Shown: one piece after another, positions 32,619 through 40,843 of the stretch | Layout of the letters: each line of letters starts with the position of its first letter | Position numbering within the stretch: position 1 is the stretch's first letter | Assembly: GCF_000344155.1 (NCBI RefSeq) | Contig: NZ_BAOQ01000002.1 | Span: 124,001 to 188,000 of the forward strand | Length of the DNA stretch: 64,000 nt | Direction of reading: 5' to 3' | Origin: Gordonia paraffinivorans NBRC 108238 | GTDB taxonomy: Bacteria > Actinomycetota > Actinomycetes > Mycobacteriales > Mycobacteriaceae | Translations under genes and position numbers: made by a program | The notes under the pieces: generated by a model | Told to the model about the DNA's origin: nothing | Seen by the model: the letters and a program-made list of their open reading frames with translations, nothing else | Databases searched by the model: none

Positions 32619-33065
32619 TCACTCGTAGTGCGAGTAGCCACAGGTGGGATTCGCCTCGGCCTTGAAGCTCACCATCAATCCGGACAGCGTGATCGTGCAT
32701 CCGTCGGCTCCGGGGCCCTCCGCACTGACGGTCGACTCGATCTTCGGATAGACCGGGTACTCCTTCTTCCACGGCAGGGCGGCGTTGCTCTCGACCTCTT
32801 CGGGGCCGCCGTTGATGCGGTACCGGATGACCGCCGTGCCGCTCCCCTGCACCTCCATGGTCGCGGTGCCCACCGGGGCCCCGGCGGGTGTCGCGTCCGC
32901 CTCCGTCGTCGGCCCGGGCGCGGCCATCGCCTCCGAACTCCGGGCGACCCAGGATGAATCGGCGCGTGCCGACTCCGCCGACGGCTCACCGCCGGTCGAG
33001 CATCCCGCGACGGCGGCCAGGGTCAACGACAATCCTGCGGCGATCCGCAACACCGGTGTTCTCAT
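32619..33065 (-). CDS. MmpS-like lipoprotein
   Basis: A 148-residue lipoprotein: Sec/lipoprotein signal with lipobox VAGC at Cys22, a Ser/Ala/Pro linker and a C-terminal beta domain with GSGTAVIRYRINGGPEE, ALPWKKEY and the CTITLSGL strand. This resembles the MmpS family and the actinobacterial transport-accessory MmpS domain, but no mmpL gene is adjacent. Two further cysteines (GCTITL, PTCGYS) may form a disulfide. ATG giving MRTPVLRIAAG is chosen because it fits a signal peptide; a longer upstream frame does not. Confidence 0.72.
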   Translation of the reverse strand: MRTPVLRIAAGLSLTLAAVAGCSTGGEPSAESARADSSWVARSSEAMAAPGPTTEADATPAGAPVGTATMEVQGSGTAVIRYRINGGPEEVESNAALPWKKEYPVYPKIESTVSAEGPGADGCTITLSGLMVSFKAEANPTCGYSHYE

Positions 33066-33450
33066 GCGGACGAAGGTATCCCCGTTCCGACTGCGGTGCG
33101 CCGAGACGATCCACACGACGACGTGCCCGCCGACGATGCTGTGAGTCCCCGTTCCCGTGGGGCCGCGAAATCTGCCGGCGACATCTCCTTCCGGGTGCAG
33201 CCGATGATGATCCTCGATGGCGAGTCGATGCCCGGTGCGGCGCGCCGATCAGGCGTTCCGGCAGGTCCGAGTCCTGCGGCGACATCGGCGGCCACGAGCC
33301 GGTGCGCACCCGACCCGACGCGAGATCACAACCGGCGGCATCCCCGTCACACACCACGAGAGCCGTGCCGGAGATCGTCTCTCCGGCACGGCTCTCGTCG
33401 TGGCGCTGGGCTTCGGGAGACCAGCGCGGCGCGCGCAGGTCTCGGCCCGG
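33066..33450. other. Intergenic region, 385 bp, no supported gene apart from a terminator
   Basis: Open frames here lack coding-like composition and recognisable motifs on both strands. The region holds the promoter of the MmpS-like gene at the left and a strong terminator at the right. Confidence 0.5.
33357..33397 (-). terminator. Terminator of the iron-type ABC operon
   Basis: A perfect 18-bp stem (CGAGAGCCGTGCCGGAGA and its complement) with a 5-nt loop lies 53 bp beyond the last operon stop. It is the longest hairpin in the window. Confidence 0.8.
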
Positions 33451-34146
33451 TCAGCTGCCGGTGTTGTCCAGCCACCTCAGCAGCGAGTACAGGAACCGCG
33501 TCGAGCCCGGCATGAAGTTGTTGCCGTGGTGGTACGTCGGATCCAGGGTGGTGACGATGATCCGCCCGGGCGTGCTGACGGTGTCCTCGTACAGGATCGC
33601 CCCGACGTCGGTGCGGGAGCCGGTCTCGTCGGGCTCTTCCGAGACCACGAGCGGCACGACGTCGGCGTCGGTGTGCAGCAGCCCGTGGTGATGCCAGATC
33701 ACGGACTTGGTGGACAGGTACTCCCACGCCTCGTGCTCGGGGTTGCGGGTGCGGATCAACGGGTCCTCGCCCTCCAGCCACCACCAGAAATTGGTGGGAC
33801 GCGGACTCCACGAGACACCCGGAAGCCAGGTGTGGGCAGCGTTCTCACCGAGCACGACGAGCGTCCCGCCGCGCTGCGGGACCGCGAGGAACTGCTCGGC
33901 GTGCCGCCGGACGAGCTCGGGGTGAAGGCGGTCGGCGAGCACCACCGTGTCGAACGCGTCGAGATCGCCGTCCGCGAGGTCACCGAGGTAGAGGAACTCC
34001 GGCTGGTGGGCGATCACCGCCGGGTCGTTGACCGTCTGCAGGTGGAAGTGCGAGCCGCCGTGGACGAAGGCGAGGCGCCTGCGCGACCGCGGCGCGCGGT
34101 CGGTGCGAGCGAAGGGTTCGATGACGGGATCGGTGGTCGTGGTCAT
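33451..34146 (-). CDS. Uncharacterised His-rich protein, last gene of the iron-type ABC operon
   Basis: A 231-residue, cysteine-free cytoplasmic protein. The alternating strand-helix pattern (VHGGSHFHLQTV, DTVVLADRLHPELVRRH, RGGTLVVLGENAAHTWLPG) and the ending GRIIVTTLDPTYHHGNNFMPGSTRFLYSLLRWL suggest a Rossmann-like, ThuA/GATase1-type fold without a nucleophilic cysteine. His clusters HGGSHFH, WHHHG and YHHG are striking and could bind metal. It starts 2 bp after the preceding gene, so it belongs to the transporter operon. A role in handling the imported iron compound is inference; no annotated function was recognised. Confidence 0.75.
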   Translation of the reverse strand: MTTTTDPVIEPFARTDRAPRSRRRLAFVHGGSHFHLQTVNDPAVIAHQPEFLYLGDLADGDLDAFDTVVLADRLHPELVRRHAEQFLAVPQRGGTLVVLGENAAHTWLPGVSWSPRPTNFWWWLEGEDPLIRTRNPEHEAWEYLSTKSVIWHHHGLLHTDADVVPLVVSEEPDETGSRTDVGAILYEDTVSTPGRIIVTTLDPTYHHGNNFMPGSTRFLYSLLRWLDNTGS

Positions 34147-34148
34147 GT

Positions 34149-34778
34149 TCAGGCCTCCTGCTGGGCGAGCCACGTGAGCAGCTGGGGGAAGATTCGCGCG
34201 GAGGTGTTCGGGTCCTCCTGGTAGACGCCGAGGTCGAGCCCGCCGTGCACGAGCACCCAGCCGGCACCGAGCGGGTACACATAATCGACCGGAAGCTCGT
34301 GGCGGCCGATCCGGTTGGCCACGATGGCACCCTCAGGCAACTTGTCGCTGTACCCGCGGGCGTAGAACCCGGACACTCCGCGACGGAAACTCACGTCGGC
34401 CGGATCCACGCCCTCCCACACCGGATGCCGTTCGCCTGCGACAATCGCGAGATCCTTGGGTCCGGAGTACTGCAGCTTGCGCCACCGCCCGAGGCCGGGC
34501 AGGAAATCGGTGAGCGGATGCCCCATGATCGCCACGCGACCGCCCGAGGTGACGAAGTCGGTGAGCAGTTCACGACGGCGCTCGAGGAAGATCTGATCGC
34601 AATTGCCGTTGATCAGCAGTCCGCGAACGGAGCCCAGGTCGAGCTCGTCGAGCGTGTACAGGTCGACCGGCGTGACCCGGCCCGAGACGTCGGTGCCACC
34701 GGACATGCCGAAGTTCGATCCCATCGTCAGATGCAGGACCGGTGGAAGTGACTGCGGCGCAGTCGAATCGGGAGTCAT
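34149..34778 (-). CDS. Uncharacterised GATase1-like protein of the iron-type ABC operon
   Basis: A 209-residue protein of apparent flavodoxin/GATase1-like fold: strand VRGLLINGNCDQIFLERRRELL, then SGGRVAIMGHPLTDFLPG, and a late strand GAGWVLVHGGLDLGVYQ. Its single cysteine (NGNCDQ, about residue 60) lies where such folds carry a nucleophile, but the classical catalytic His/Glu pair is not evident. It resembles its downstream neighbour in layout and may be its partner. An ATG at 34781 would overlap the upstream ATPase stop by 4 bp (ATGA), indicating tight coupling. Confidence 0.75.
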   Translation of the reverse strand: MTPDSTAPQSLPPVLHLTMGSNFGMSGGTDVSGRVTPVDLYTLDELDLGSVRGLLINGNCDQIFLERRRELLTDFVTSGGRVAIMGHPLTDFLPGLGRWRKLQYSGPKDLAIVAGERHPVWEGVDPADVSFRRGVSGFYARGYSDKLPEGAIVANRIGRHELPVDYVYPLGAGWVLVHGGLDLGVYQEDPNTSARIFPQLLTWLAQQEA

Positions 34779-35575
34779 CAAACCACTTTCTGTAGAGAGG
34801 CCGCGGGGGCTGTGTCCGCGAACGTGTCATACCGGGTGAAGAGGACGGTGCGCCGGTTGCCGCGGTCGTCGACCTCGGCGCTGGCCACGTCGATGCCGTA
34901 CAGCTCGCTGAGCATCGCGTCGGTGACGAGTTCCTCGACGGCGCCGACCCGGATGTCGTCGACCGAGCGCATCACCACCGCGCGTCCGCCCAGGTGCAGG
35001 ACGTGGTCGGGGTGATGCGTGGTGAGCAGGATTCCCATCCCGTCGGCGGCGAGGTTCCGCAGCAGTTCCAGCACCCGGGCCTGGTTCCGCAGGTCCAGGG
35101 CCGAGACCGGCTCGTCGAGGATCAGGAAGTTGCAGTCGGAGGCCAGCGCGCGGGCGATCAGCACGAGTTGCCGCTGCCCGCCGGACAATTCGGCGAAGCT
35201 GCGCGAGGCCAGGTCGGCGATGCCGACGCGCTCGAGGGTCTCGCGGGTGCGCGCGATGTCGGTCCGGCCCGGAGTGGAGAACGCCGAGACCTTCTTGGCC
35301 CGCCCCATGAGGACCATGTCGAACACCGTGTAGGCGAAGTTCGACGCGCTGGCCTGCGGGACGTACCCGATCGCGGCGTCGTGATGGACCGTGCCCTCCG
35401 ACAGTCGGGTCAATCCCGCGATGCACCGCAGCAGCGTCGTCTTGCCCTGCCCGTTGGGACCCAGGATCGACGTGATCCCGCCGTCGACGCGGAGGTTCGC
35501 GCGACGGAAGACCCAGTCGCATCGCGGATAGCGGAAGCCTGCGTCCCTCAATTCGAGGCCTGTGTACTCAACCAT
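34778..35575 (-). CDS. Iron-type ABC transporter ATP-binding protein (FecE-like)
   Basis: A 265-residue ABC ATPase of the siderophore/heme/B12 importer class. Walker A GPNGQGKTT, Q-loop YVPQASAS, signature LSGGQRQLVLIARAL, Walker B LILDEPVSALD and H-loop TTHHPDH are all present. The 3' end overlaps the next gene and the 5' end overlaps the permease stop by 8 bp. Powers import through the FecCD-type permease encoded upstream. Confidence 0.92.
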   Translation of the reverse strand: MVEYTGLELRDAGFRYPRCDWVFRRANLRVDGGITSILGPNGQGKTTLLRCIAGLTRLSEGTVHHDAAIGYVPQASASNFAYTVFDMVLMGRAKKVSAFSTPGRTDIARTRETLERVGIADLASRSFAELSGGQRQLVLIARALASDCNFLILDEPVSALDLRNQARVLELLRNLAADGMGILLTTHHPDHVLHLGGRAVVMRSVDDIRVGAVEELVTDAMLSELYGIDVASAEVDDRGNRRTVLFTRYDTFADTAPAASLQKVV

Positions 35576-36641
35576 CGATGAAAGCCTGTCTGCGCGATCG
35601 ACTCAGGAGGATGACGAACACCGGAGCGCCGATGATGGCGGTCAGGATTCCGAGCGGGATCTCGCCGGCGCTGACCGTGCGCGACAACGTGTCGATGAGC
35701 GTCAGGTAGATGGCGCCGAGGAAGAACGTCGTCGGCATGGAGATCCGGTGGTCCGGACCGACCCACAATCTCGCGATGTGGGGGACGACCAGGCCCACCC
35801 AGCCGATGACCCCCGAGACCGCCACGGCGCCTGCGGTCATGAACGCCACCATCGTCAGCAGCACCACCCGCAACCGTCCGGGCTTCAGTCCGAGCGCGGT
35901 CGCGTCCTCGTCGCCCAGCGAGAGGATGTTGATCCGCCAGCGCAGACCGATGAGCACCGCCGCCCCGGACAGGATCGGGATCGCGGCCAGCAGCACCTTC
36001 CCCATGTCCGCGGTGGCGAGAGATCCCATGAGCCAGAACACGATCGACGGCAGCGTCGTGTACGGGTCGGCGACATAGGTGATGAACGAGACCAGCGCGG
36101 AGAAGAAGGCACTGGTCACCACGCCGCCGAGCACGATCGTCAGGATCGGACCGCCCGCGCGGGTGCGTCCGATCAACAGCACCACGCCGAGTGCGACGAG
36201 GCCGAAGAGGAACGCCCCGCCGACGAGGAATGCCGAGCCGAGACCGAACAGCAACGCCAGCACGCCGCCGAAGGACGCACCCGACGACACCCCGAGGATC
36301 TGCGGGCTCACCAGCGGGTTGCGGAACGCCGCCTGCAGCGCCGCACCGCCGAGCGCCAGGCCGCCGCCGACGAGCATCGCCAGCAGGATTCGCGGAAGCC
36401 GAACTCCCAGGACGACATTCGACTCGGCCTCGGTCCACGTACGGGGCAGCTCGATCACCTCGTTGACGAGGATTCGGGCGACCTCGTTGACCGGCACGGT
36501 GTACCGGCCGACGGAGAGGGAGATCAGGCCGACGGCCACGATCCCGATGGTCAGGACCAGCGCCACCAGGATGCGCTTGGAGGCGTGTGCATTCTCCGGC
36601 TCGGCGACGACGACCGGCTCGTCACGCACGGAAGGCGTCAT
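35568..36641 (-). CDS. Iron-type ABC transporter permease (FecCD family)
   Basis: A 357-residue permease with about ten helices typical of FecCD/BtuC. Conserved features are VRLPRILLAMLVGGGLALGGAALQAAFRNPLVSPQILGVSSGA, the GDEDATALG ATPase-contact loop region, and GWVGLVVPHIARLWVGPDHR near the C-terminus. A 35-residue polar N-terminus precedes the first helix. The ATG giving MTPSVRDEP overlaps the end of the receptor gene by 20 bp. It moves the chelate or metal complex across the membrane. Confidence 0.93.
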   Translation of the reverse strand: MTPSVRDEPVVVAEPENAHASKRILVALVLTIGIVAVGLISLSVGRYTVPVNEVARILVNEVIELPRTWTEAESNVVLGVRLPRILLAMLVGGGLALGGAALQAAFRNPLVSPQILGVSSGASFGGVLALLFGLGSAFLVGGAFLFGLVALGVVLLIGRTRAGGPILTIVLGGVVTSAFFSALVSFITYVADPYTTLPSIVFWLMGSLATADMGKVLLAAIPILSGAAVLIGLRWRINILSLGDEDATALGLKPGRLRVVLLTMVAFMTAGAVAVSGVIGWVGLVVPHIARLWVGPDHRISMPTTFFLGAIYLTLIDTLSRTVSAGEIPLGILTAIIGAPVFVILLSRSRRQAFIDG

Positions 36642-37776
36642 AATTCGCGCTGACCCCGTTGGCCGGAACATGCAGGATGCGATCGATGTCGGCGGCGGAC
36701 ACGTCGTAGGCGTACAGCTTCTTGTACGTCTCCTGGATTCGTCCGCGCAGGTCGTGGCGGACATCGGGGAAGAACACCGAGTTGACCCACAGCCACATCA
36801 GATTGGACTCGTAGCACGGCGGGTCCCAGGAGAAGCCGCCGAGCGGTGCCTTGTAGACGCGCTTGTTCTTCACCGCCGACAACGACGACCACCGGGGATC
36901 GGCGTACATGTCCTCGGGCGACGTCGGCTCGAAGTTGCCGAGGATCACGATCTCGGGATCCCAGTTCAGCACCTGCTCACGAGTGACGGCGAAGCTCGAA
37001 CCGCTGCCCGCGCCCGATGCGACGTTCTTGCCGCCGCCCAGACGGATCCAGAAGTCCATGTAGCTGTTGTCGGCGCCCACCTTGATCTCCGGCGCGTTGT
37101 ACATGTACAGGACCCGCGGGGCCTCGGAAGCGTGTGCGGCCGCGGCCTTCTCCACCGTCTTGCGGTCGGCGGCCATGGTCGCGAGAACGGCGTCGGCCTG
37201 TTCCTTCTTGCCCAGCAGCTCGCCGAAGATCGAGATCCAGGCCTCGAGATCCTCCTGGGTGCCGTACTTGAGCAGCAGCACCTTGAGGCCGGCGTTGCGC
37301 AGCGGCGCGACGATGTCGTCCCCCTTGTCGCCCCACTGGATCACGACGTCGGGGTTCAGGCTCAGGATGTGTTCGACGTTCGGCACGAAGTCGTTTCCGG
37401 CGACCACCGGGGTGTCGAGGAACGCCGGGAACATCGTGCCCAGCATGCCCTTCGACGCCATCGAGATCGCGACCTGGTTGACACCGACGTTCCGGGCGGT
37501 CGACTGATCCGAACCGATGATCATCGACGGGACGGGGATGATCGTCGACGCGATGCGCCCGACCGGGGTGTCGAAGGTGAGGGTGTTCTGATACTGGTCG
37601 ACCACCGTGATCGGACCACCCGTCGCGCTGGAGTCGGCGGCGTCGGACACCACTTCGCGGTTGGAGCACGCGGTGACGCCCAGGGCACCGAGAGCGAGCG
37701 CCGCGACCCCCATCGAGCGCAGCATGTCGCGGCGCGTCAGATGCGCCGGGGTGGACGGACGGGGACGGGGGCTCAT
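36622..37776 (-). CDS. Iron-type ABC transporter substrate-binding lipoprotein (FecB-like)
   Basis: A 384-residue receptor with a Tat-like signal (TRRDML before a hydrophobic core) and lipobox VTAC at Cys37. The mature protein has the class III (FecB/BtuF) fold: VVDQYQNTLTFDTPVGRIAST, LSLNPDVVIQWG, the linker helix, and LLGKKEQADAV; late residues WDPPCYESNLMW may line the ligand site. TGGAGA lies six bases before the ATG. Two IdeR-like boxes 100-150 bp upstream make iron-repressed expression likely. The ligand (siderophore, heme or other) is not determined. Confidence 0.92.
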   Translation of the reverse strand: MSPRPRPSTPAHLTRRDMLRSMGVAALALGALGVTACSNREVVSDAADSSATGGPITVVDQYQNTLTFDTPVGRIASTIIPVPSMIIGSDQSTARNVGVNQVAISMASKGMLGTMFPAFLDTPVVAGNDFVPNVEHILSLNPDVVIQWGDKGDDIVAPLRNAGLKVLLLKYGTQEDLEAWISIFGELLGKKEQADAVLATMAADRKTVEKAAAAHASEAPRVLYMYNAPEIKVGADNSYMDFWIRLGGGKNVASGAGSGSSFAVTREQVLNWDPEIVILGNFEPTSPEDMYADPRWSSLSAVKNKRVYKAPLGGFSWDPPCYESNLMWLWVNSVFFPDVRHDLRGRIQETYKKLYAYDVSAADIDRILHVPANGVSANYDAFRA

Positions 37777-37878
37777 CTGTTCTCCAGGACTGACAGGGCG
37801 GGAGACGTGGGGCGCAGTTCTCCACCACCACGACTTCCCAAATGGACATTCGTGACAGTTAGGGGAGCTTACACTAAA

Positions 37879-37897
37879 TAAGGCAAGCCTATGCAAA
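37879..37897 (-). promoter_or_regulatory. Candidate IdeR/DtxR box 1
   Basis: TAAGGCAAGCCTATGCAAA matches about 11 of 19 positions of the IdeR/DtxR consensus TTAGGTTAGGCTAACCTAA, with the AGG and AGCCTA cores retained. It lies in an unusually AT-rich stretch upstream of the iron-type receptor gene. Confidence 0.65.
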
Positions 37898-37903
37898 TGG
37901 AAA

Positions 37904-37922
37904 TTAGGTTTGCTATTGCTAA
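37904..37922 (-). promoter_or_regulatory. Candidate IdeR/DtxR box 2
   Basis: TTAGGTTTGCTATTGCTAA keeps the TTAGGTT and CTAA ends of the IdeR consensus. Together with box 1, 25 bp away, it forms a tandem arrangement like that seen before mycobacterial siderophore genes. Confidence 0.65.
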
Positions 37923-37976
37923 TCGAAGTCCGGCGGTGAATCAGGAATCCATTGGCACCATCGGGGAACAGAACGA

Positions 37977-38010
37977 CGAAGCCCGTTCCGGTGATCCGGA
38001 ACGGGCTTCG
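37977..38010 (-). terminator. Terminator of tRNA-Ala
   Basis: A perfect 15-bp stem (CGAAGCCCGTTCCGG and its complement) with loop TGAT sits 8 bp beyond the tRNA 3' end. The following transcript is moderately U-rich. Confidence 0.8.
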
Positions 38011-38018
38011 TCGTCGAG

Positions 38019-38091
38019 TGGAGCTAAGGGGACTCGAACCCCTGACCCCCACACTGCCAGTGTGGTGCGCTACCAGCTGCGCCATAGCCCC
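38019..38091 (-). tRNA. tRNA-Ala (GGC anticodon)
   Basis: A 73-nt cloverleaf on the minus strand. Acceptor GGGGCTA pairs with TAGCTCC (one G-U), D-stem GCGC/GCGC, anticodon stem CCACA/TGTGG with loop CTGGCAG giving anticodon GGC, variable loop of 5, T-arm AGGGG-TTCGAGT-CCCCT, discriminator A. CCA is not encoded. It reads GCC, the dominant alanine codon in this GC-rich genome. Confidence 0.97.
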
Positions 38092-38166
38092 GTGTTCTTT
38101 TGTTCCGCCCTGTCTCAAGGGCACTGAGAAAGTTACACCACCGGGGTTCCTGCAACCAAATCCGCA

Positions 38167-38196
38167 GGAACCGGGCCCTTTCGTGGGCCCGGTTCC
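38167..38196 (-). terminator. Terminator after the DsbA-like gene
   Basis: A 12-bp perfect stem (GGAACCGGGCCC and its complement) with loop TTTCGT, 9 bp beyond the stop codon. Confidence 0.75.
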
Positions 38197-38205
38197 CCAC
38201 GGATC

Positions 38206-38949
38206 TCAGTTCTTGGCGTCCAGGATCTCGTCCAGCCAGGCGTTGCCGGAGAGGTTCTGCACGGGCTTGCCGTCGTGGAGGACCGTCGGGGTGCCGACCC
38301 GGCCGTTGTTGGCCTTGGACAGCTCCTCGCTCGACTTCTCGGCGTTGGCCTCCGCCTCGGCGACCTTCTCGTTGTCGGTGATGCACTTGGCGGTCGCCGG
38401 GGTCGCGCCCTGTTCGGTCGCCATCCGCGCCAGCTCGGGGCTGGTGATGTTGCCGCTGCCCTCCGGCGGCTGCGCCGCGAAGAGAGCACTGTGGAACCGC
38501 AGGAACAGGTCGGTGTTGCGCTCCTGCGCAACGCACGTGAGCGCGCCGGCGGCACGCGAGCTGTAGTCGCCCGGGCCCGACTGCGAGTTCAGGAAGTTGA
38601 GGGTGTGGTAGCGGACGCGGAGCTTGCCCTCCTTCACGGCGGCGGTGATCGCCGCGCCCGACTGCTGCTCGAAGACCTTGCAGACCGGGCACATCGGGTC
38701 CTCGAAGATGTCGATCAGCGGCGCGTTCTCCGGACCGACGATCATCGTCGAGCTGGCCGCGAGCGCCGACTGGTCGGCCTCCCCCTTGTCCCTCTTGCTC
38801 CACCAGATGCCGCCGATGACCAGGGCGGCCACCACCAGCAGCGCCACACCTCCCAGCACGTAGGTCATCGTGCTCGACGGCGCACTGGGCTGATACTTCG
38901 ACTTGGTGGTTCGGGGCACCGATGCTCCCGACTTACGCTTCTGACTCAC
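38206..38949 (-). CDS. Membrane-anchored DsbA-like thiol oxidoreductase
   Basis: A 247-residue thioredoxin-fold protein tethered by one helix at residues 29-50. The extracytoplasmic domain has the active site CPVC (Cys87-Cys90) in EDPMCPVCKVFE and the cis-Pro loop GTPTVLHDG. A second cysteine pair (ALTCVAQE, AKCITDNE) matches the structural disulfide of mycobacterial DsbA-type proteins such as Rv2969c. It probably introduces disulfides into secreted proteins, of which this window has several. The GTG start removes an unlikely upstream extension. Confidence 0.9.
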   Translation of the reverse strand: MSQKRKSGASVPRTTKSKYQPSAPSSTMTYVLGGVALLVVAALVIGGIWWSKRDKGEADQSALAASSTMIVGPENAPLIDIFEDPMCPVCKVFEQQSGAAITAAVKEGKLRVRYHTLNFLNSQSGPGDYSSRAAGALTCVAQERNTDLFLRFHSALFAAQPPEGSGNITSPELARMATEQGATPATAKCITDNEKVAEAEANAEKSSEELSKANNGRVGTPTVLHDGKPVQNLSGNAWLDEILDAKN

Positions 38950-39047
38950 ACGTCGACAATATCCGCGGCGCACTGATAAATCGCTGAGGAGAAGGCCCCC
39001 TTCACGCGCCGTTCTGCGCCTCGACGGTCACAGTTGCGACACGACGC

Positions 39048-40691
39048 TCAGCCGCCGAGAGCGGCGTCGACCACCTGCTGGGCTTCCTGCTGCACCTGCG
39101 CGAGGTGCTCCGGGCCCTTGAAGGACTCGGCGTAGATCTTGTAGACGTCCTCGGTCCCCGACGGCCGGGCGGCGAACCACGCGTTCTCGGTGGTCACCTT
39201 CAGCCCGCCGATCGGCGCCCCGTTGCCGGGGGCGTTCGTCATGATCGCGGTGATCGGCTCGCCGGCCAGCTCGGTGGCCTCGACCCGCTCGGGCGAGAGC
39301 TTCGACAGCACCGCCTTCTGCTCCCGCGTGGCCGGCGCGTCGATGCGCGCGTAGGACGTCTCGCCGTATCGGTCGGCGAGTTCGGCGTATCGCTGCGACG
39401 GGGTCTTGCCGGTCACCGCGAGGATCTCCGCGGCCAGCAGCGCCATGATGATGCCGTCCTTGTCGGTCGACCACGGGCTGCCGTCGAACATCAGGAACGA
39501 CGCCCCGGCGCTCTCCTCGCCGCCGAAGGCCACCCGCCCCGACAGCAGTCCGTCGACGAACCACTTGAAGCCGACCGGCACCTCGAGCAGCGGCCGGCCC
39601 AGGCCGGCGACCACGCGGTCGATCAACGACGACGACACGAGCGTCTTTCCGACCGCCGCGGTCTCGGCCCACTGCGGCCGGTGGGTGAACAGGTAGTCGA
39701 TGGCGACGGCGAGGAAGTGGTTCGGGTTCATCAGCCCGGCGTCGGGTGTGACGATGCCGTGGCGATCGGAGTCGGCGTCGTTGCCGGTCGCCACGTCGTA
39801 GGAGTCGCGCGCCGAGATCAGCGAGGCCATCGCATCGGGCGACGAGCAGTCCATCCGGATCTTGCCGTCGGTGTCGAGGGTCATGAAAGAGAACGTGGGA
39901 TCGACGGCCGGGTTGACGACCGTCAGGTGCTCGAGGCCGTGACGCGAGGCGACGGCCGCCCAGTACCCGACCGACGCACCGCCGAGCGGATCGGCGCCGA
40001 TGCTGATCCCGGAGTCGCGGATGGCCGTCAGGTCGACGACGTCGCCGAGACCGTCGATGTAGTTGCGCAGGAACGAATAATCCTTCACGTACTCACTCGC
40101 GCGAGCCTGCTCGAACGGAATCCGCTTGACCCCCTGCAGATCCTGCGCGAGCAGTTCGTTCGCCCGTGCGGCGATCACCGAGGTGATCGAGGTGTCGGCC
40201 GGACCGCCCGACGGCGGGTTGTACTTGAACCCGCCGTCGCGCGGCGGGTTGTGCGACGGCGTCACGACGATGCCGTCGGACTGCACCCCCGGGTTGTCCT
40301 TGTTGAAGGTGAGGATCGCGCGACTGACCGCCGGTGTCGGGGTGAAGGAGTCGTCCTCGGCGGTGAGGACCGTGACCTCGTTGCCCGCGAGGACCTCGAG
40401 CGCCGACCGCCACGCGGGGATCGACAACGCATGGGTGTCGAACCCGATGAACAGCGGTCCGGTGATCCCGGCGTTCCGCCGATACTCGACGATCGCCTGG
40501 GTCGTCGCGACGATGTGGGCTTCGTTGAACGCGGTGTCGAGGCTGGAACCACGATGCCCCGAGGTCCCGAACACCACCTGCTGCAACGGGTTCGACGGGT
40601 CGGGGACGTTCTCGTAGTAGGCACGCTCGAGTGCGTCGACGTCGATGAGGTCTTCGGGCAGAGCCGGTTGACCGGCGCGCGGATGTGCCAT
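39048..40691 (-). CDS. pgm: Phosphoglucomutase, alpha-D-glucose phosphate-specific
   Basis: A 547-residue phosphohexomutase interconverting glucose-1-phosphate and glucose-6-phosphate. The phosphoserine loop TPSHNP places the active Ser at 146, the metal loop DADSDRHG is present, the sugar-binding [10 protein letters not shown] lies in domain 3, and the phosphate-binding [15 protein letters not shown] closes domain 4. Length equals the E. coli Pgm type. It supplies precursors for glycogen, trehalose and the cell envelope. Confidence 0.97.
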   Translation of the reverse strand: MAHPRAGQPALPEDLIDVDALERAYYENVPDPSNPLQQVVFGTSGHRGSSLDTAFNEAHIVATTQAIVEYRRNAGITGPLFIGFDTHALSIPAWRSALEVLAGNEVTVLTAEDDSFTPTPAVSRAILTFNKDNPGVQSDGIVVTPSHNPPRDGGFKYNPPSGGPADTSITSVIAARANELLAQDLQGVKRIPFEQARASEYVKDYSFLRNYIDGLGDVVDLTAIRDSGISIGADPLGGASVGYWAAVASRHGLEHLTVVNPAVDPTFSFMTLDTDGKIRMDCSSPDAMASLISARDSYDVATGNDADSDRHGIVTPDAGLMNPNHFLAVAIDYLFTHRPQWAETAAVGKTLVSSSLIDRVVAGLGRPLLEVPVGFKWFVDGLLSGRVAFGGEESAGASFLMFDGSPWSTDKDGIIMALLAAEILAVTGKTPSQRYAELADRYGETSYARIDAPATREQKAVLSKLSPERVEATELAGEPITAIMTNAPGNGAPIGGLKVTTENAWFAARPSGTEDVYKIYAESFKGPEHLAQVQQEAQQVVDAALGG

Positions 40692-40843
40692 GTGGCCGAT
40701 TCTGCCACTCCGCGCGGAATTCGCTCGCCGACCGAGAACATCCCCGTCGTCGGCGGGGACGGCGTCGTGCGCGCTCCATCGACGCCGCCCGGATCGTTAG
40801 GGTGGAAACGATCGTCCACGACCCGCCGGAGGCCTGCCCGACC

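Noticed and set aside
33066-33356. Hidden gene between the MmpS-like gene and the iron operon
   Set aside because: Open frames on both strands are short, lack GC3 bias and contain no recognisable domain.
38019-38091. tRNA-Ala as an integration site for a mobile element
   Set aside because: No integrase, no repeat of the tRNA 3' end elsewhere in the window, and normal housekeeping neighbours.
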